Shown piece after piece: positions 34,241 through 44,147 of a DNA stretch of 64,000 bases. The position numbers and the translations under genes were made by a program. A model generated the notes under the pieces. The model worked only from the letters and a program-made list of their open reading frames with translations, was not told the origin of the DNA and did no database searches. Source of the DNA: Ruegeria_C sp041537925 (GTDB lineage Bacteria; Pseudomonadota; Alphaproteobacteria; Rhodobacterales; Rhodobacteraceae); the NCBI RefSeq assembly GCF_041537925.1, contig NZ_JBGOSH010000009.1:1-64000 (forward strand), in the 5' to 3' direction. Each line of letters opens with the position of its first letter. The stretch's first letter is position 1.

Positions 34241-35149
34241 GTGCGGCGGATTTTCCTCTTCGCCGCAGTTGCTGCACTTTTGGTCGGGTTGGCTGGATTG
34301 TTGCTGACCCGACCGCAAAGAGTTGATCACGTTATACTGGACGGGATCTCTCCTGATCTTGCGAACGGTGAGATCGTTTTCTACGCAGGTGGATGTGCCT
34401 CGTGCCACGCGGCGCCGGACGCCGTTGGAGAGGAAAACCTCATTCTCGCCGGCGGCCGTCGGTTTGTGTCAGGCTTCGGCACATTCATCGCCCCCAATAT
34501 ATCCAGCGATCCGTTAGCCGGTATTGGTTCCTGGTCCACGCTGGATTTGGCCAATGCCCTGATCCATGGGACCGGTCCCAAAGGGCAACACTATTACCCG
34601 GCGTTTCCTTATACGACCTACGCCAACTTGACCGCAGAGGATGTAGTATCGCTCCATGCATTCCTCGGCACTCTGCCTGCTGTCGCGACCGAAAGCAAAG
34701 CGCATGAGGTTGGTTTCCCCTTCAGCGTTAGGCGGGGGTTGGGTGGGTGGAAGCTGTTGTTCATGGCGCCAGGTTGGGTGGTAGAAGGCGATTTGACCGA
34801 ACAACAAATCCGAGGTCGCTATTTGGTTGAGGCGCTTGGGCACTGCGCTGAATGTCATACGCCGCGAAATGGCTTTGGTGGTTTGAAACGCGAACTTTGG
34901 CTGGCAGGTGCGCCAAACCCCAGCGGAAAAGGGCGCATACCTGGCCTGACATCTGGCCAGCTTGATTGGTCCGAGGCTGACATTGCAGAGTATTTGAAAT
35001 CCGGTTTCACACCCGATTATGACAGTGCAGGTGGTGATATGGTGGAGGTCATTGAGAACACATCGCGACTCACCGATGACGACCGTTTGGCGATTGCTGC
35101 CTATCTCAAAGTTGTTCCCGTTTCGTCGACTGGGCTTCCCTCGGAGTAA
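34241..35149 (+). CDS. Di-haem c-type cytochrome
   Basis: The 302-residue protein starts with GTG at 34241, has a membrane anchor or signal (IFLFAAVAALLVGLAGLLL), and two class I haem motifs: CASCH near residue 51 and CAECH near residue 206. The FGTFIAPNISSDPLAGIGSWS block is typical of di-haem cytochrome subunits of dehydrogenases and of cytochrome c'-linked genes. It lies 13 bp after the cytochrome c' stop and is likely its redox partner. Confidence 0.85.
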   Translation: MRRIFLFAAVAALLVGLAGLLLTRPQRVDHVILDGISPDLANGEIVFYAGGCASCHAAPDAVGEENLILAGGRRFVSGFGTFIAPNISSDPLAGIGSWSTLDLANALIHGTGPKGQHYYPAFPYTTYANLTAEDVVSLHAFLGTLPAVATESKAHEVGFPFSVRRGLGGWKLLFMAPGWVVEGDLTEQQIRGRYLVEALGHCAECHTPRNGFGGLKRELWLAGAPNPSGKGRIPGLTSGQLDWSEADIAEYLKSGFTPDYDSAGGDMVEVIENTSRLTDDDRLAIAAYLKVVPVSSTGLPSE

Positions 35150-35698
35150 CAGCCTTTGGCGCCATGAAGCTGATGCCAGATGCTGTAGCCGGTCGCAAGT
35201 AGAAAGCCTTAAGGCCTATTTCCTTTTCACCAAACACCTGTTTTACGTTTTGAACATCGGAGCTCACCAATCGCCCGAGTTTCTGTTTATGTTGATTTAG
35301 GGTCGTGGCCAAATGACACAAAAAATCGTTCTTTGGGTTCTCCTCTAAGTGTGCTTAGTTTAAATGACCGCTTTCGATGATGCCTCCATTTCACAATGCC
35401 GCTGCGGCGAACTTCCGCTTCCCGCCGAGACGCCCCAAAGTGGTAAACGGTTCAAACCTACCATTCACTGTGGCCGGCGATACCGCAGTGCAGCTTCCCG
35501 AAAACGGATAAAAGCTAAATGCACATATTTGCCTCGTTAATTGGAACCAACCCGTCAGGACCGTATCCAGATTTTTATTGATCGCCATCATTTGTGGTTT
35601 TGCAACCCATGGGATCAGCCATCACTTCCCGCCCGGGTTGTGTATAGTCTCAAAAAGGTATTCTCTGGCTGCAACCTTTGAACAGTTGCGCACAACAA
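35150..35698. other. Intergenic region before the helicase gene
   Basis: About 550 bp with no open frame I would call. GCCTTAAGGC (about 35206) is a 10-bp palindrome followed by a T-rich stretch and may be a weak terminator for the cytochrome pair. The promoter of the fusion helicase should lie between 35560 and 35690 but was not fixed. No transposon end similar to that at 45.8-46 kb was seen here. Confidence 0.35.
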
Positions 35699-38600
35699 AT
35701 GAACGGTCGACATACCGAGTTACTTTCCAATTGTCTGTCCATCGATTTGGAGGTGGATCCAAAAACCGCGAAGGTATTTGCCTTTGCCGCCGTCCGAAAC
35801 GATGAGCAACCTGCTTTGAAGTCGGAATCCAGCGCGCTGGAGCAAGATCTCGACCGCCTGGAAAAGGCTATCGCAGGTGCCCCACATCCGATTGGTCACA
35901 ATTTCCTGCACCACGATATGGAACACCTAATTGCCGCCAGACCACGTCTGACCCAGATGATGCGGGCACCAATTGATACACTGTGGCTGAACCCGCTGGC
36001 CTTCCCACGCAACCCGTACCACCATCTGGTCAAACACTATCAGGACGGGCGGCTGGCTGCAGGGCATATCAATGATCCAGAACTTGACGCCCGGCTTGTT
36101 TTTGAGGTGTTCGCTAATCAGCTCGATGCCTTTCAAAACCTTGCCGAAAGCGAACCGGATGCGCTTGTAGCCTATCATTTCCTGACCACTCGAACTGAAC
36201 AATCGGAAGGGTTCGATGCGGTTTTCAAGTACCTGAGAAAAGCCAATTGTCCGCCGCAGGATGAAGCCGTTGCCGCCATCCGTCGGATGCTGGACGATCG
36301 GGCTTGTAGTAAACGGGTCGAACAGACTCTGGGACGGCTTAGCAATCCCCGAAACGCATGGCCTATGGCTTATGCGCTATCCTGGATCACCGTAGCGGGT
36401 GGGGACTCGGTTATGCCGCCATGGGTACGGGCGCAGTTTCGCGAGGCATCTCTGATTGTTCGGCATCTCAGGGATACGTCCTGTAAAGATCCCGCCTGTC
36501 AGTGGTGTGCTGAACAGAATGACCCGGTCCGTGCGCTGAACAGGTGGTTCGGGTTCGACAGTTTCCGCCCACAGCCTGTGGACCCAGATGGTCGCCCTCT
36601 GCAGGAACGCATTGTCGATGAGGCCATGTCCGGAACAAGCCTGCTCGGCATCCTGCCAACAGGTACTGGAAAGTCCGTGTGTTATCAGGTGCCCGCTTTG
36701 TCGCGGTTCGACAAAATCGGGGCGTTGACCGTGGTCATTTCACCGTTGGTCGCGCTGATGGCAGATCAGGTTCAGGGTATGGAGCGCGTAGGCATTTCCT
36801 GTTCCGTGACTGTGAATGGTCAGATGTCCATGCCCGAGCGACAAGACGCCCTGGACAAGGTCCGCATGGGCGATGCGGGCATTTTGATCATCTCGCCCGA
36901 GCAATTGCGCAGCACATCAATCCGGTCGGTATTGGCTCAGCGCGAAGTTGGCCTGTGGGCAATTGACGAGGCTCACTGCGTGTCGAAATGGGGTCATGAT
37001 TTCAGGCCGGATTACAGATATCTGGGAAGGTTCATCAAAGAGTTCTCGGGCGATCAAGCCCCTGCCCCAATCCTATGTCTCACGGCCACCGCCAAACCAG
37101 AGGTCGTCGCCGATATCATCGAGCATTTCCAGTCTCGCGCCGGGGTCGAGCTGCTCTCCCTTGATGGTGGAGCATCGCGGAAAAACCTGACATTTGATGT
37201 CAGGCGTACCACTAAGAACAGCAAACTGACCGATGTACTGAACGTGATCGAAGAGCTGCTGCCCGCTGAGGGCCGATCCGGCGCCGTAATCTATTGCGCG
37301 ACGCGTAAAGAGACCGAGCGCGTCGCCGAGTTTCTAAAATCACAAGGCATGGACGCGGCACATTTCCACGCTGGACTTGGATCCGATGACAAACACGACG
37401 TCCAGGAACGCTTCCGGGTCGGAGACCTGCGGGTGATCGCAGCCACCAACGCTTTTGGCATGGGCATCGACAAACCCGACATCCGGCTGGTGGTGCATGC
37501 AGACATCCCAGGGTCCTTGGAAAACTACCTGCAGGAAGCTGGGCGCGCCGGACGCGACCGGGAAATCGCCGATTGCGTGCTTCTGTACGCGGGGGATGAT
37601 GTAGAACGCCAGTTCAGGCTGTCCGCAGGTTCGCGTTTGGCACGGCATGAAATCGGAGCCATTCTCAAAGCCCTACGACGGATCGACGAGCGCACACGCA
37701 AAACTGGCAAGATCGTCGCCACTGCGGGTGAGATTGTCCGGTTCGAAAAAGATCAAGAATTTGAACGGGACAGTGCGACTGATGACACGCGCGTCAAGAC
37801 GGCCGTATCTTGGCTTGAAGAAGCAACACTTGTTTCGCGAGAAGAGAACCGTGTTCGTATCTTCCCTTCTTCGCTAACAGTCCGCACACTGGACGAGGCG
37901 AAACAACGGCTTGCGGTTGCGGAGATCACTCAAGCGCATCGCAAACAATTGCTGGCCATCGTGCAGCATCTGATTTTGGCCCCGGCGGATGAAGGGGTCT
38001 CAACCGATCAGCTCTGCGGCGTCAGCGGTTTGACACCCGGCGCACTGACCAAGGCGATGGCCAATCTCGAAAGCTTTGGCATCGCGCGCAACGACGTTGC
38101 AATGACGCTCTTCATCCATGTCGGTGTGGCGCAGTCTTCCTCCGGGCGCCTCACAGAGGCCTCAAACCTGGAACGGGATTTGATCGCGTCGATGCGAGAG
38201 CTGGCACCGGATGCGGACAAAAAGACTCCAATACCGCTGAACCTGCAGGAAACCTGCCAGCATCTGCGCAATCAGGACCACGCCGATGCCCGCCCCGATG
38301 TAATCGACAAACTGATCCGGGGCATAGCTCGGGATGGCAAGGGGCAGGATGGAGGCACCGGCAATATCCGCTTGCGCAAAATCAGTCGGAACACTCTAAA
38401 CGTGACGCGGATAAGAACGTGGGAAGTCATTGCCCAAACCGCTGAGGTTCGGTGGCAAGCTGCCGGGATTCTTTTGAAGTTTCTGACGGGTCGACTCGAC
38501 AAAGGCGCGCGCGGCAAAGATCTGCAGGTCGAAACTACCGTGGGAGACCTTCTGGCGCAGCTCACACAGGATGCCGTTCTGAAATCCAGCGGTCTGCGGG

Positions 38601-41311
38601 ATATGACCAAGCTGTTGGAACGCTCCCTGCTTTGGATGCATGAACAGGGCGTTTTGACACTGGGGAAAGGGTTGACCGTATTCCGCCCTGCCATGACCGT
38701 ATTCCTCAATCCCGAAGGTGGTCAGTTCACGCAATCGGACTTCCTCCCTCTGGAAGAGCATTACGCCGAACAGACGCTTCAGACCCATGTCATGGCAACT
38801 TACGCGGAAACCGGCCTCGAGAAGATCACAGACGCCGAACGCCTATCGGAGGATTACTTCCTGCTCAACAAAGAGCAGTTCATGAAACGTTGGATGCCGG
38901 GCATGGCACGAGAGGTCAAGCGACAGACAACCAGCAAGTCCTGGACCGCCATTGTCGAAGATCTGGGCAACAAGGTCCAACAGGACATTGTCGCGGACGA
39001 TCGGGACCAGACCAATGTGTTGGTTTTGGCCGGTCCCGGATCCGGGAAGACCCGTGTTTTAGTGCACCGGATCGCTTATCTACTACGAATGAAGCGCGAA
39101 GACCCGCGCGGTATCCTGGTACTGGCCTATAATCGCCATGCCGCTGCCGAAATCCGTGTTCGCCTACGAGCGCTGGTGGGCGATGATGCGGCGGGGGTTA
39201 CGATCTCGACTTGCCATTCGCTTGCGATGAAGCTGGTTGGCGCCAGTTTTGCGGGAGTTCAGGCCGCGACAGAAGACTTCGACAATGTCATTATGGAGGC
39301 GGTGCGCCAACTCAACCCCGAAGGACTGACAAAAGCCGAAGCAGAGGCGCAGCGCGAGAGCCTGATTCAGGGGTTTCGCTGGATTTTGGTGGATGAATAC
39401 CAGGACATTGGCCCGGAGGAATACGCGCTCATTTCCGCCGTGGCCGGTCGTTCTCTGGAAGATGCCGAGCTTAAACTTAGCCTGTTTGCCGTGGGCGATG
39501 ACGACCAGAATATCTATGCTTTCAACGGGGCTTCCGTGGATTTCATCCGCAGATTTGAAGAGGACTATAAGGCCAGACCATCTTTTCTGATCGAAAACTA
39601 CCGGTCGACAGCACATATTATCGAAGCCGCCAATCAGGTCATATCCAAGGCGCCTGAACGCATGAAAATTGATCACCAAATCACGATCAATCAGGCGCGG
39701 CTCTCTCAACCCAGCGGCGGACGTCTGGAGGGGAAAGATTCCGTTGCCCATGGCCGAGTGCAGTTGCTGGACGTCCCACCTGGCGCTCTGCCGCAATCTG
39801 CAGCAGCAATCGACGAGCTGATACGCCTTTCTCGCCTGGACCCCAATTGGAACTGGTCCCGCGTTGCTGTGATTTCCCGAGACTGGAAATCACTGGATGC
39901 AGTTCGGACCTATGCCGAAGCACTGGGGTTGCGCGTAGACATGGCCAACGAAGACCTTCCAAATGTTTGGCGACTTAGGGAGACCCAACGTCTGGTGTCC
40001 GGGCTGCGCGAGAAACAAGGCGCACTTCTGGGAATTCAGGACATCCTCACGGTCCTGAATGTTCAGCCTCGCAACAAATGGGTGGATTTGCTGGCAGAAG
40101 GTGTGGCGGAACTGGCCCGGGAGTTGGGCACCAAAACTATGCCGGTACCTGACATCATTGAATGGATCGCGGACTGGTCTCGGGATACACGCGGTGAACA
40201 ACGTGGACTGCTGTTGCTGACGGCGCACCGGGCCAAAGGCCTTGAATTTGATCATGTCGCCATTCTAAACGGCGGCTGGACCCGGGTCTCGAAAGAGGAG
40301 GATAACGAAGCACCTCGTCGCCTATTCTATGTGGCGATGACCCGCGCACAGCAAAGTCTGACAGTGCTGACATCCGGAGCGCACCCCTTTCTGAAAAAGG
40401 GTTCAGATTCAGTTCTGATCAGGCATGTGACGCCCGATCTCGACGAAACCTCGTTGCCCGCAACAAAATACCAGATGCCTGCGCTCGATATCGTAGATTT
40501 GTCATTCGCCGGCCGCCAAAGGGATGCACATGAAGTGCACAACGCCGTGCGCACAGCGAATGTAGGGGACACCGTTTCCCTTGTGTTTCAACAACCTCAT
40601 TGGGTTTTGCTGGATGCCCAAAAACGTGTTGTCGGACGAATGGCCAAATCGTGGAAGCCACCCGGCGGGCATGTATTTGCCACTGGCCAGATCGGGGCCA
40701 TCATCAACTGGCGCAAGATCGATAGTGGCGAAGACTACGCTCACTACCATAGGCGCGATAGTTGGGAGACCATACTACCAGAGTTGATCTTCCGACATGA
40801 GAATGCCGAAGCCTCGCATACGCAGCCGACACCAACAGTCCGAGAGGAAGATCAGACGGACCGTGTCAGGGACAATCCACATCGACAAACGGCCGACCCT
40901 TCCGCAAAGGCATTGGATATCTCGGTTCCAAAACCACAGGAGATTGATAGCCCGCTGAAACTCGACCTCAAATCGCTCATCCGCAAATCTATTGACGACA
41001 CGCGCGCCTGGGATGAGCTTTCGGCAGCGTTGAAAGATAAAGATATAGCGCTGGCGGCCAAGGGCGGCGGCCTTGTGGTCAAAAACGCCTCAACCGGCGA
41101 GGAGATCGGAAAGATATCTGCGCTTGGGTTCAAATATATCGATCTGATCCGCCACTATGGCGAAGGTTTCCCTGATCACCCTGCCACATGGTTGGTCGAG
41201 AAAGCGTTAAACGACAATTACGTTCCCAAAGGCCCAAGACGAACCAAGAAAGCAACGAACCGCAAAAGAAAATCGGGCGATGGCGACGATTTTTCGCTGA
41301 TCGAAGACTGA
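35699..41311 (+). CDS. Exonuclease-RecQ-UvrD fusion helicase
   Basis: This is a single frame of 1,870 residues. The N-terminal 160 residues resemble a DEDDh 3'-5' exonuclease (CLSIDLEVD, GHNFLHHDMEHL, NDPELDA). Next comes a RecQ-type SF2 helicase: LPTGTGKS (about 320), IDEAHCVSKWGHDF (about 422), CLTATA and QEAGRAGRD. The C-terminal half is a UvrD/Rep-type SF1 helicase: LAGPGSGKTR (about 1111), VDEYQD (about 1232), VGDDDQNIY, TAHRAKGLEFD and YVAMTRAQQ. All catalytic motifs look intact. ATG 35699 is used; TTG 35678 in frame is possible. Proteins with this joint architecture occur near defence loci. It is convergent with the SIR2/ATPase operon. It could unwind and degrade foreign DNA, or repair it. 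Confidence 0.9.
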   Translation: MNGRHTELLSNCLSIDLEVDPKTAKVFAFAAVRNDEQPALKSESSALEQDLDRLEKAIAGAPHPIGHNFLHHDMEHLIAARPRLTQMMRAPIDTLWLNPLAFPRNPYHHLVKHYQDGRLAAGHINDPELDARLVFEVFANQLDAFQNLAESEPDALVAYHFLTTRTEQSEGFDAVFKYLRKANCPPQDEAVAAIRRMLDDRACSKRVEQTLGRLSNPRNAWPMAYALSWITVAGGDSVMPPWVRAQFREASLIVRHLRDTSCKDPACQWCAEQNDPVRALNRWFGFDSFRPQPVDPDGRPLQERIVDEAMSGTSLLGILPTGTGKSVCYQVPALSRFDKIGALTVVISPLVALMADQVQGMERVGISCSVTVNGQMSMPERQDALDKVRMGDAGILIISPEQLRSTSIRSVLAQREVGLWAIDEAHCVSKWGHDFRPDYRYLGRFIKEFSGDQAPAPILCLTATAKPEVVADIIEHFQSRAGVELLSLDGGASRKNLTFDVRRTTKNSKLTDVLNVIEELLPAEGRSGAVIYCATRKETERVAEFLKSQGMDAAHFHAGLGSDDKHDVQERFRVGDLRVIAATNAFGMGIDKPDIRLVVHADIPGSLENYLQEAGRAGRDREIADCVLLYAGDDVERQFRLSAGSRLARHEIGAILKALRRIDERTRKTGKIVATAGEIVRFEKDQEFERDSATDDTRVKTAVSWLEEATLVSREENRVRIFPSSLTVRTLDEAKQRLAVAEITQAHRKQLLAIVQHLILAPADEGVSTDQLCGVSGLTPGALTKAMANLESFGIARNDVAMTLFIHVGVAQSSSGRLTEASNLERDLIASMRELAPDADKKTPIPLNLQETCQHLRNQDHADARPDVIDKLIRGIARDGKGQDGGTGNIRLRKISRNTLNVTRIRTWEVIAQTAEVRWQAAGILLKFLTGRLDKGARGKDLQVETTVGDLLAQLTQDAVLKSSGLRDMTKLLERSLLWMHEQGVLTLGKGLTVFRPAMTVFLNPEGGQFTQSDFLPLEEHYAEQTLQTHVMATYAETGLEKITDAERLSEDYFLLNKEQFMKRWMPGMAREVKRQTTSKSWTAIVEDLGNKVQQDIVADDRDQTNVLVLAGPGSGKTRVLVHRIAYLLRMKREDPRGILVLAYNRHAAAEIRVRLRALVGDDAAGVTISTCHSLAMKLVGASFAGVQAATEDFDNVIMEAVRQLNPEGLTKAEAEAQRESLIQGFRWILVDEYQDIGPEEYALISAVAGRSLEDAELKLSLFAVGDDDQNIYAFNGASVDFIRRFEEDYKARPSFLIENYRSTAHIIEAANQVISKAPERMKIDHQITINQARLSQPSGGRLEGKDSVAHGRVQLLDVPPGALPQSAAAIDELIRLSRLDPNWNWSRVAVISRDWKSLDAVRTYAEALGLRVDMANEDLPNVWRLRETQRLVSGLREKQGALLGIQDILTVLNVQPRNKWVDLLAEGVAELARELGTKTMPVPDIIEWIADWSRDTRGEQRGLLLLTAHRAKGLEFDHVAILNGGWTRVSKEEDNEAPRRLFYVAMTRAQQSLTVLTSGAHPFLKKGSDSVLIRHVTPDLDETSLPATKYQMPALDIVDLSFAGRQRDAHEVHNAVRTANVGDTVSLVFQQPHWVLLDAQKRVVGRMAKSWKPPGGHVFATGQIGAIINWRKIDSGEDYAHYHRRDSWETILPELIFRHENAEASHTQPTPTVREEDQTDRVRDNPHRQTADPSAKALDISVPKPQEIDSPLKLDLKSLIRKSIDDTRAWDELSAALKDKDIALAAKGGGLVVKNASTGEEIGKISALGFKYIDLIRHYGEGFPDHPATWLVEKALNDNYVPKGPRRTKKATNRKRKSGDGDDFSLIED

Positions 41312-41597
41312 TCAATCTGCTCAATTTTGAAAATTTCGATCAACTAAAAGTGACCATATGTCACCATTCTACCGTCTCCATTCTTACGCCCGTTTCAACT
41401 GCCCAAGCCGGTCGTTCGCCACCCGCTTCTATAGCCCAGCATTTTGACCGACAGTATTCTTTAGTTTGTTAAAAAGCGCCCAAAGAGGCAGCAGAGACTG
41501 CAATTTTGAAGGGCAAAAGAGTTAAAGCAGAAATGACCGATTGAGGCATTACCGCTTTATTACCTTTCAATTCGACAAGAGCATCTCGATGCTGTTC

Positions 41598-43614
41598 TCA
41601 GGCGCTACGCGATGTTTCGGAAAGCACCAGGGCGCGTCTGTTCATCGGAGTTATCTCTCGTTCTTTGACAACCGCAAGAGCCCCTTCGCGATCAGCACCA
41701 AGGGTAACGTGCTTTCCCCTCGCTCCTTCCGACGCAGGCAACCTGCGACACATGAGCTCTGCAAGCGCGCTGTCTTCGACCGCACAAACAATCTGTCGGC
41801 CAGATTCGCAAAGATGGGCGAGCACTTCAGAAAGATGGACCGTTCGGAAGTCGTCGACATCTGCACCGGATCGTCAAGCAGTATGCTGCGCCATCGACGC
41901 CAAGTTATTGAAAGATTTACTGAAAGTAGGAATGCCAAGCCAGTTGCACGGCGCTGTCCGCTCGAGAACACGAACTGCGGATTGATGCCTTCACCGACTT
42001 GAAGCTTCAGAAAGCGCTGCACATCGCCACGAACGCTGTACTCAATGTCTCCCCATAGAGGGTGGGGCCGTAGCCGTCTATAAAGCTCAGACATCAGTGG
42101 CAGAACTCGTTCGAGTTGCTGATCCAGCGTTTCAGCCGCAGAGCGCCGTGCAGCGTCGTGAATGGCCTTTGCACGCGTCTCCGCAAGTCGCGCCCGTCCC
42201 AGCCGCGCTTCGGCGCGCGCGATCTGTTTTTTGGCGTCTTCTTGATCGTTGGCAGCTCGAGCTATAGCACGGTCAAGCGAAATCGTGTCGACTAAGCGAA
42301 GGTCCCGCGAGATCGTTTGCCGCTCAGCCTCGAGCGTTGAAATCTGCTTCTCTATGCCCGCCAGATTCTCACCTTCGAGAGATTGTGCCGCGAGACGATC
42401 GTCGAAATCGATTACACTCCTCTTGGCCAATTCAAGCTCGGCGAGGCGTTTCTCATGCAACTCTTCAGCTGCGGCCAGCTCTTTCCTGGCAGTGTCCAGA
42501 GCCCGCTCTTTCACGACCTGATCGACCGCCTGCGCGTCAAGCTGCCTTGCAACGGTCAAAGCAGTCTGCAGCCCTTGATCAAATTGCCCTTGGCTGATTT
42601 CGCTTTCGCAGAGGGAACAGTGGCCCTCCCTCAGCCCAAGTCCGCGGCCAATGTTGGCCAACGATTCGAGTTGGCGCGCCTGTTCACTGAGCACGCTTGA
42701 AAGCGGCGCCGTCGCCACAGAAGCGGTGTTTTCGTCCAACACGATTTGTGCTCGGGCCACGTCGGCTTGTGCGATTTTCACACGCTCATTTAGGAGGGGC
42801 AGAGCTGTCCGCAAGCGATCAACTTCACTGCATTGCTGTGCGAGCCCGCCCAGCGTGTCGAGTCGTGTCGCAAGTGCAGCCATGTGTTGACGCGCAATAT
42901 CTGGGAGCTGGTCATGCGAACCGGTCGTGCGCAAACTTCGCGAAGCCGTGTGGAAGCTTGGCTCACCAGCGACTCTTCAGGAAGTGCGGCACGCGCTTGG
43001 TCCATCTGGCGCATAGCATTGCTGAAGTTTAGACCCGCTTGCTCGACTTCTCCTGTGGCGGTCTATACACGCGCCGAAGTCGCTGCAACCAGCCCCCGCG
43101 CCCGCTCGATCCATTCTTCTGCGTCCGGGGCACCGATCGCTTCACGCAGTAGGACGAAGCGATCACCCTCCTTCAAGTCGAGGCTCATCCTGGCGATGTG
43201 TTCGTCGCGGATAATTGTGGACTTGCATAACTGTGTCATTGGCAGCTTCGGCGCGAACACTGGATCGATTAGCCGGTCCAGAAACGAATCCGCATATGAA
43301 CCCTCGTCGTCGAAAGGCGTTCGACGAACCGTTACGATTCCTGCGGCGTCGCGGAGGCCAATTTCGACAAATCTGTCGGTCAACCCGTCGCCTTCACCTG
43401 CCCACCACATGTAGTCCGATACGGACTCGCGTCCCGATTTTGCATCGAGGTACTTGCTGATGGTTCCGGTTAACGCGAACTCGACCGCATCGAAGATCGT
43501 GCTCTTCCCGACGCCGTTGCGGCCGTCAATTATCGTAAAACTGTCAGAAAAGTCGATCCGAATCGGCTTCTGGTAGCCTCGGAAGCCGCAAACGTGTACG
43601 TAGGCGAGCTTCAT
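41598..43614 (-). pseudogene. Rad50/SbcC-like ABC ATPase, broken by an amber codon and two frameshifts
   Basis: The gene starts at ATG 43614 with an AAA/RecF-type N-terminus (VCGFRGYQKPIRIDF, Walker A IIDGRNGVGKST). TAG at 43065-43063 then interrupts the frame. The same frame continues beyond it as coiled-coil-like sequence (AMRQMDQARAALPEESL). Near 42915-42935 the coding frame changes and goes on with a zinc-hook motif (CSLCESEI). The signature FSSGQRRATGLAF and Walker B ILLDDPVQ follow. Another one-base loss at about 41860 moves the natural C-terminus (AHLCESGRQIVCAVEDSALA, ending at 41598) into a third frame. Repaired, it is a Rad50/SMC-like ATPase of about 670 residues. As it stands it cannot make a full protein. 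Confidence 0.85.
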
Positions 43615-44147
43615 TTATCTTCCTCCAGCAATTGGATTAGAGTACCTTCCGAAGCACTGCTCAGGAAGCCTTCGACCAAGTCCCGCGGCAGCTCGGTAGT
43701 TCTCAAACGTATCTCCGCCGACATATCCAGGGCATTGAGACGCGGAGCATTGCGGATCGCAAGCAGCGGCAGTAGTGCGGAACAAACGTCTCCGGCATCG
43801 GCAACCCCGGCCCTGGCTATTTTTCGCGTCCCAACAAGGTCCTCTTCAATACCGCCGAGCATGATATTTTCTCCATAGTCGCCGGGAGTTGACGTGAGAA
43901 GTACAAGGTAGGCATTCCACGCTTTGCTCTCCGCGCGGCGCAATGCAAATTGCTCGCACGTGAAGATACGTTGGCTGATTTCCTTCCACCGTTCGAGCAT
44001 GATCCCTGCATCTGGGAAGCACAAAACAAAGCCCAGAACGGCATCATTCTCGAACAGCAACACCGGACCGTCGTTATCGTCAGTTGTTTTGACCGAGTAC
44101 CCACCGTCAACAAGCTGTTGTTTCGCCATCTCGATGATATCGGTCAC
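43611..44147 (-). CDS. Middle protein of a SIR2/ATPase operon (ABC-3C middle-component candidate)
   Basis: The 178-residue protein is intact. I do not recognise its family by sequence alone. Its place between a SIR2-type effector gene and an SMC-like ATPase gene, with ATGA overlaps on both sides, matches the middle component of the three-gene ABC-3C conflict systems described by Aravind and co-workers. It has a mixed alpha/beta N-terminal half (VLLFENDAVLGFVLCF) and a helical C-terminus (GFLSSASEGTLIQLLEE). It would link the effector to the ATPase. Both its partners here are broken. Confidence 0.6.
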   Translation of the reverse strand: MTDIIEMAKQQLVDGGYSVKTTDDNDGPVLLFENDAVLGFVLCFPDAGIMLERWKEISQRIFTCEQFALRRAESKAWNAYLVLLTSTPGDYGENIMLGGIEEDLVGTRKIARAGVADAGDVCSALLPLLAIRNAPRLNALDMSAEIRLRTTELPRDLVEGFLSSASEGTLIQLLEEDK

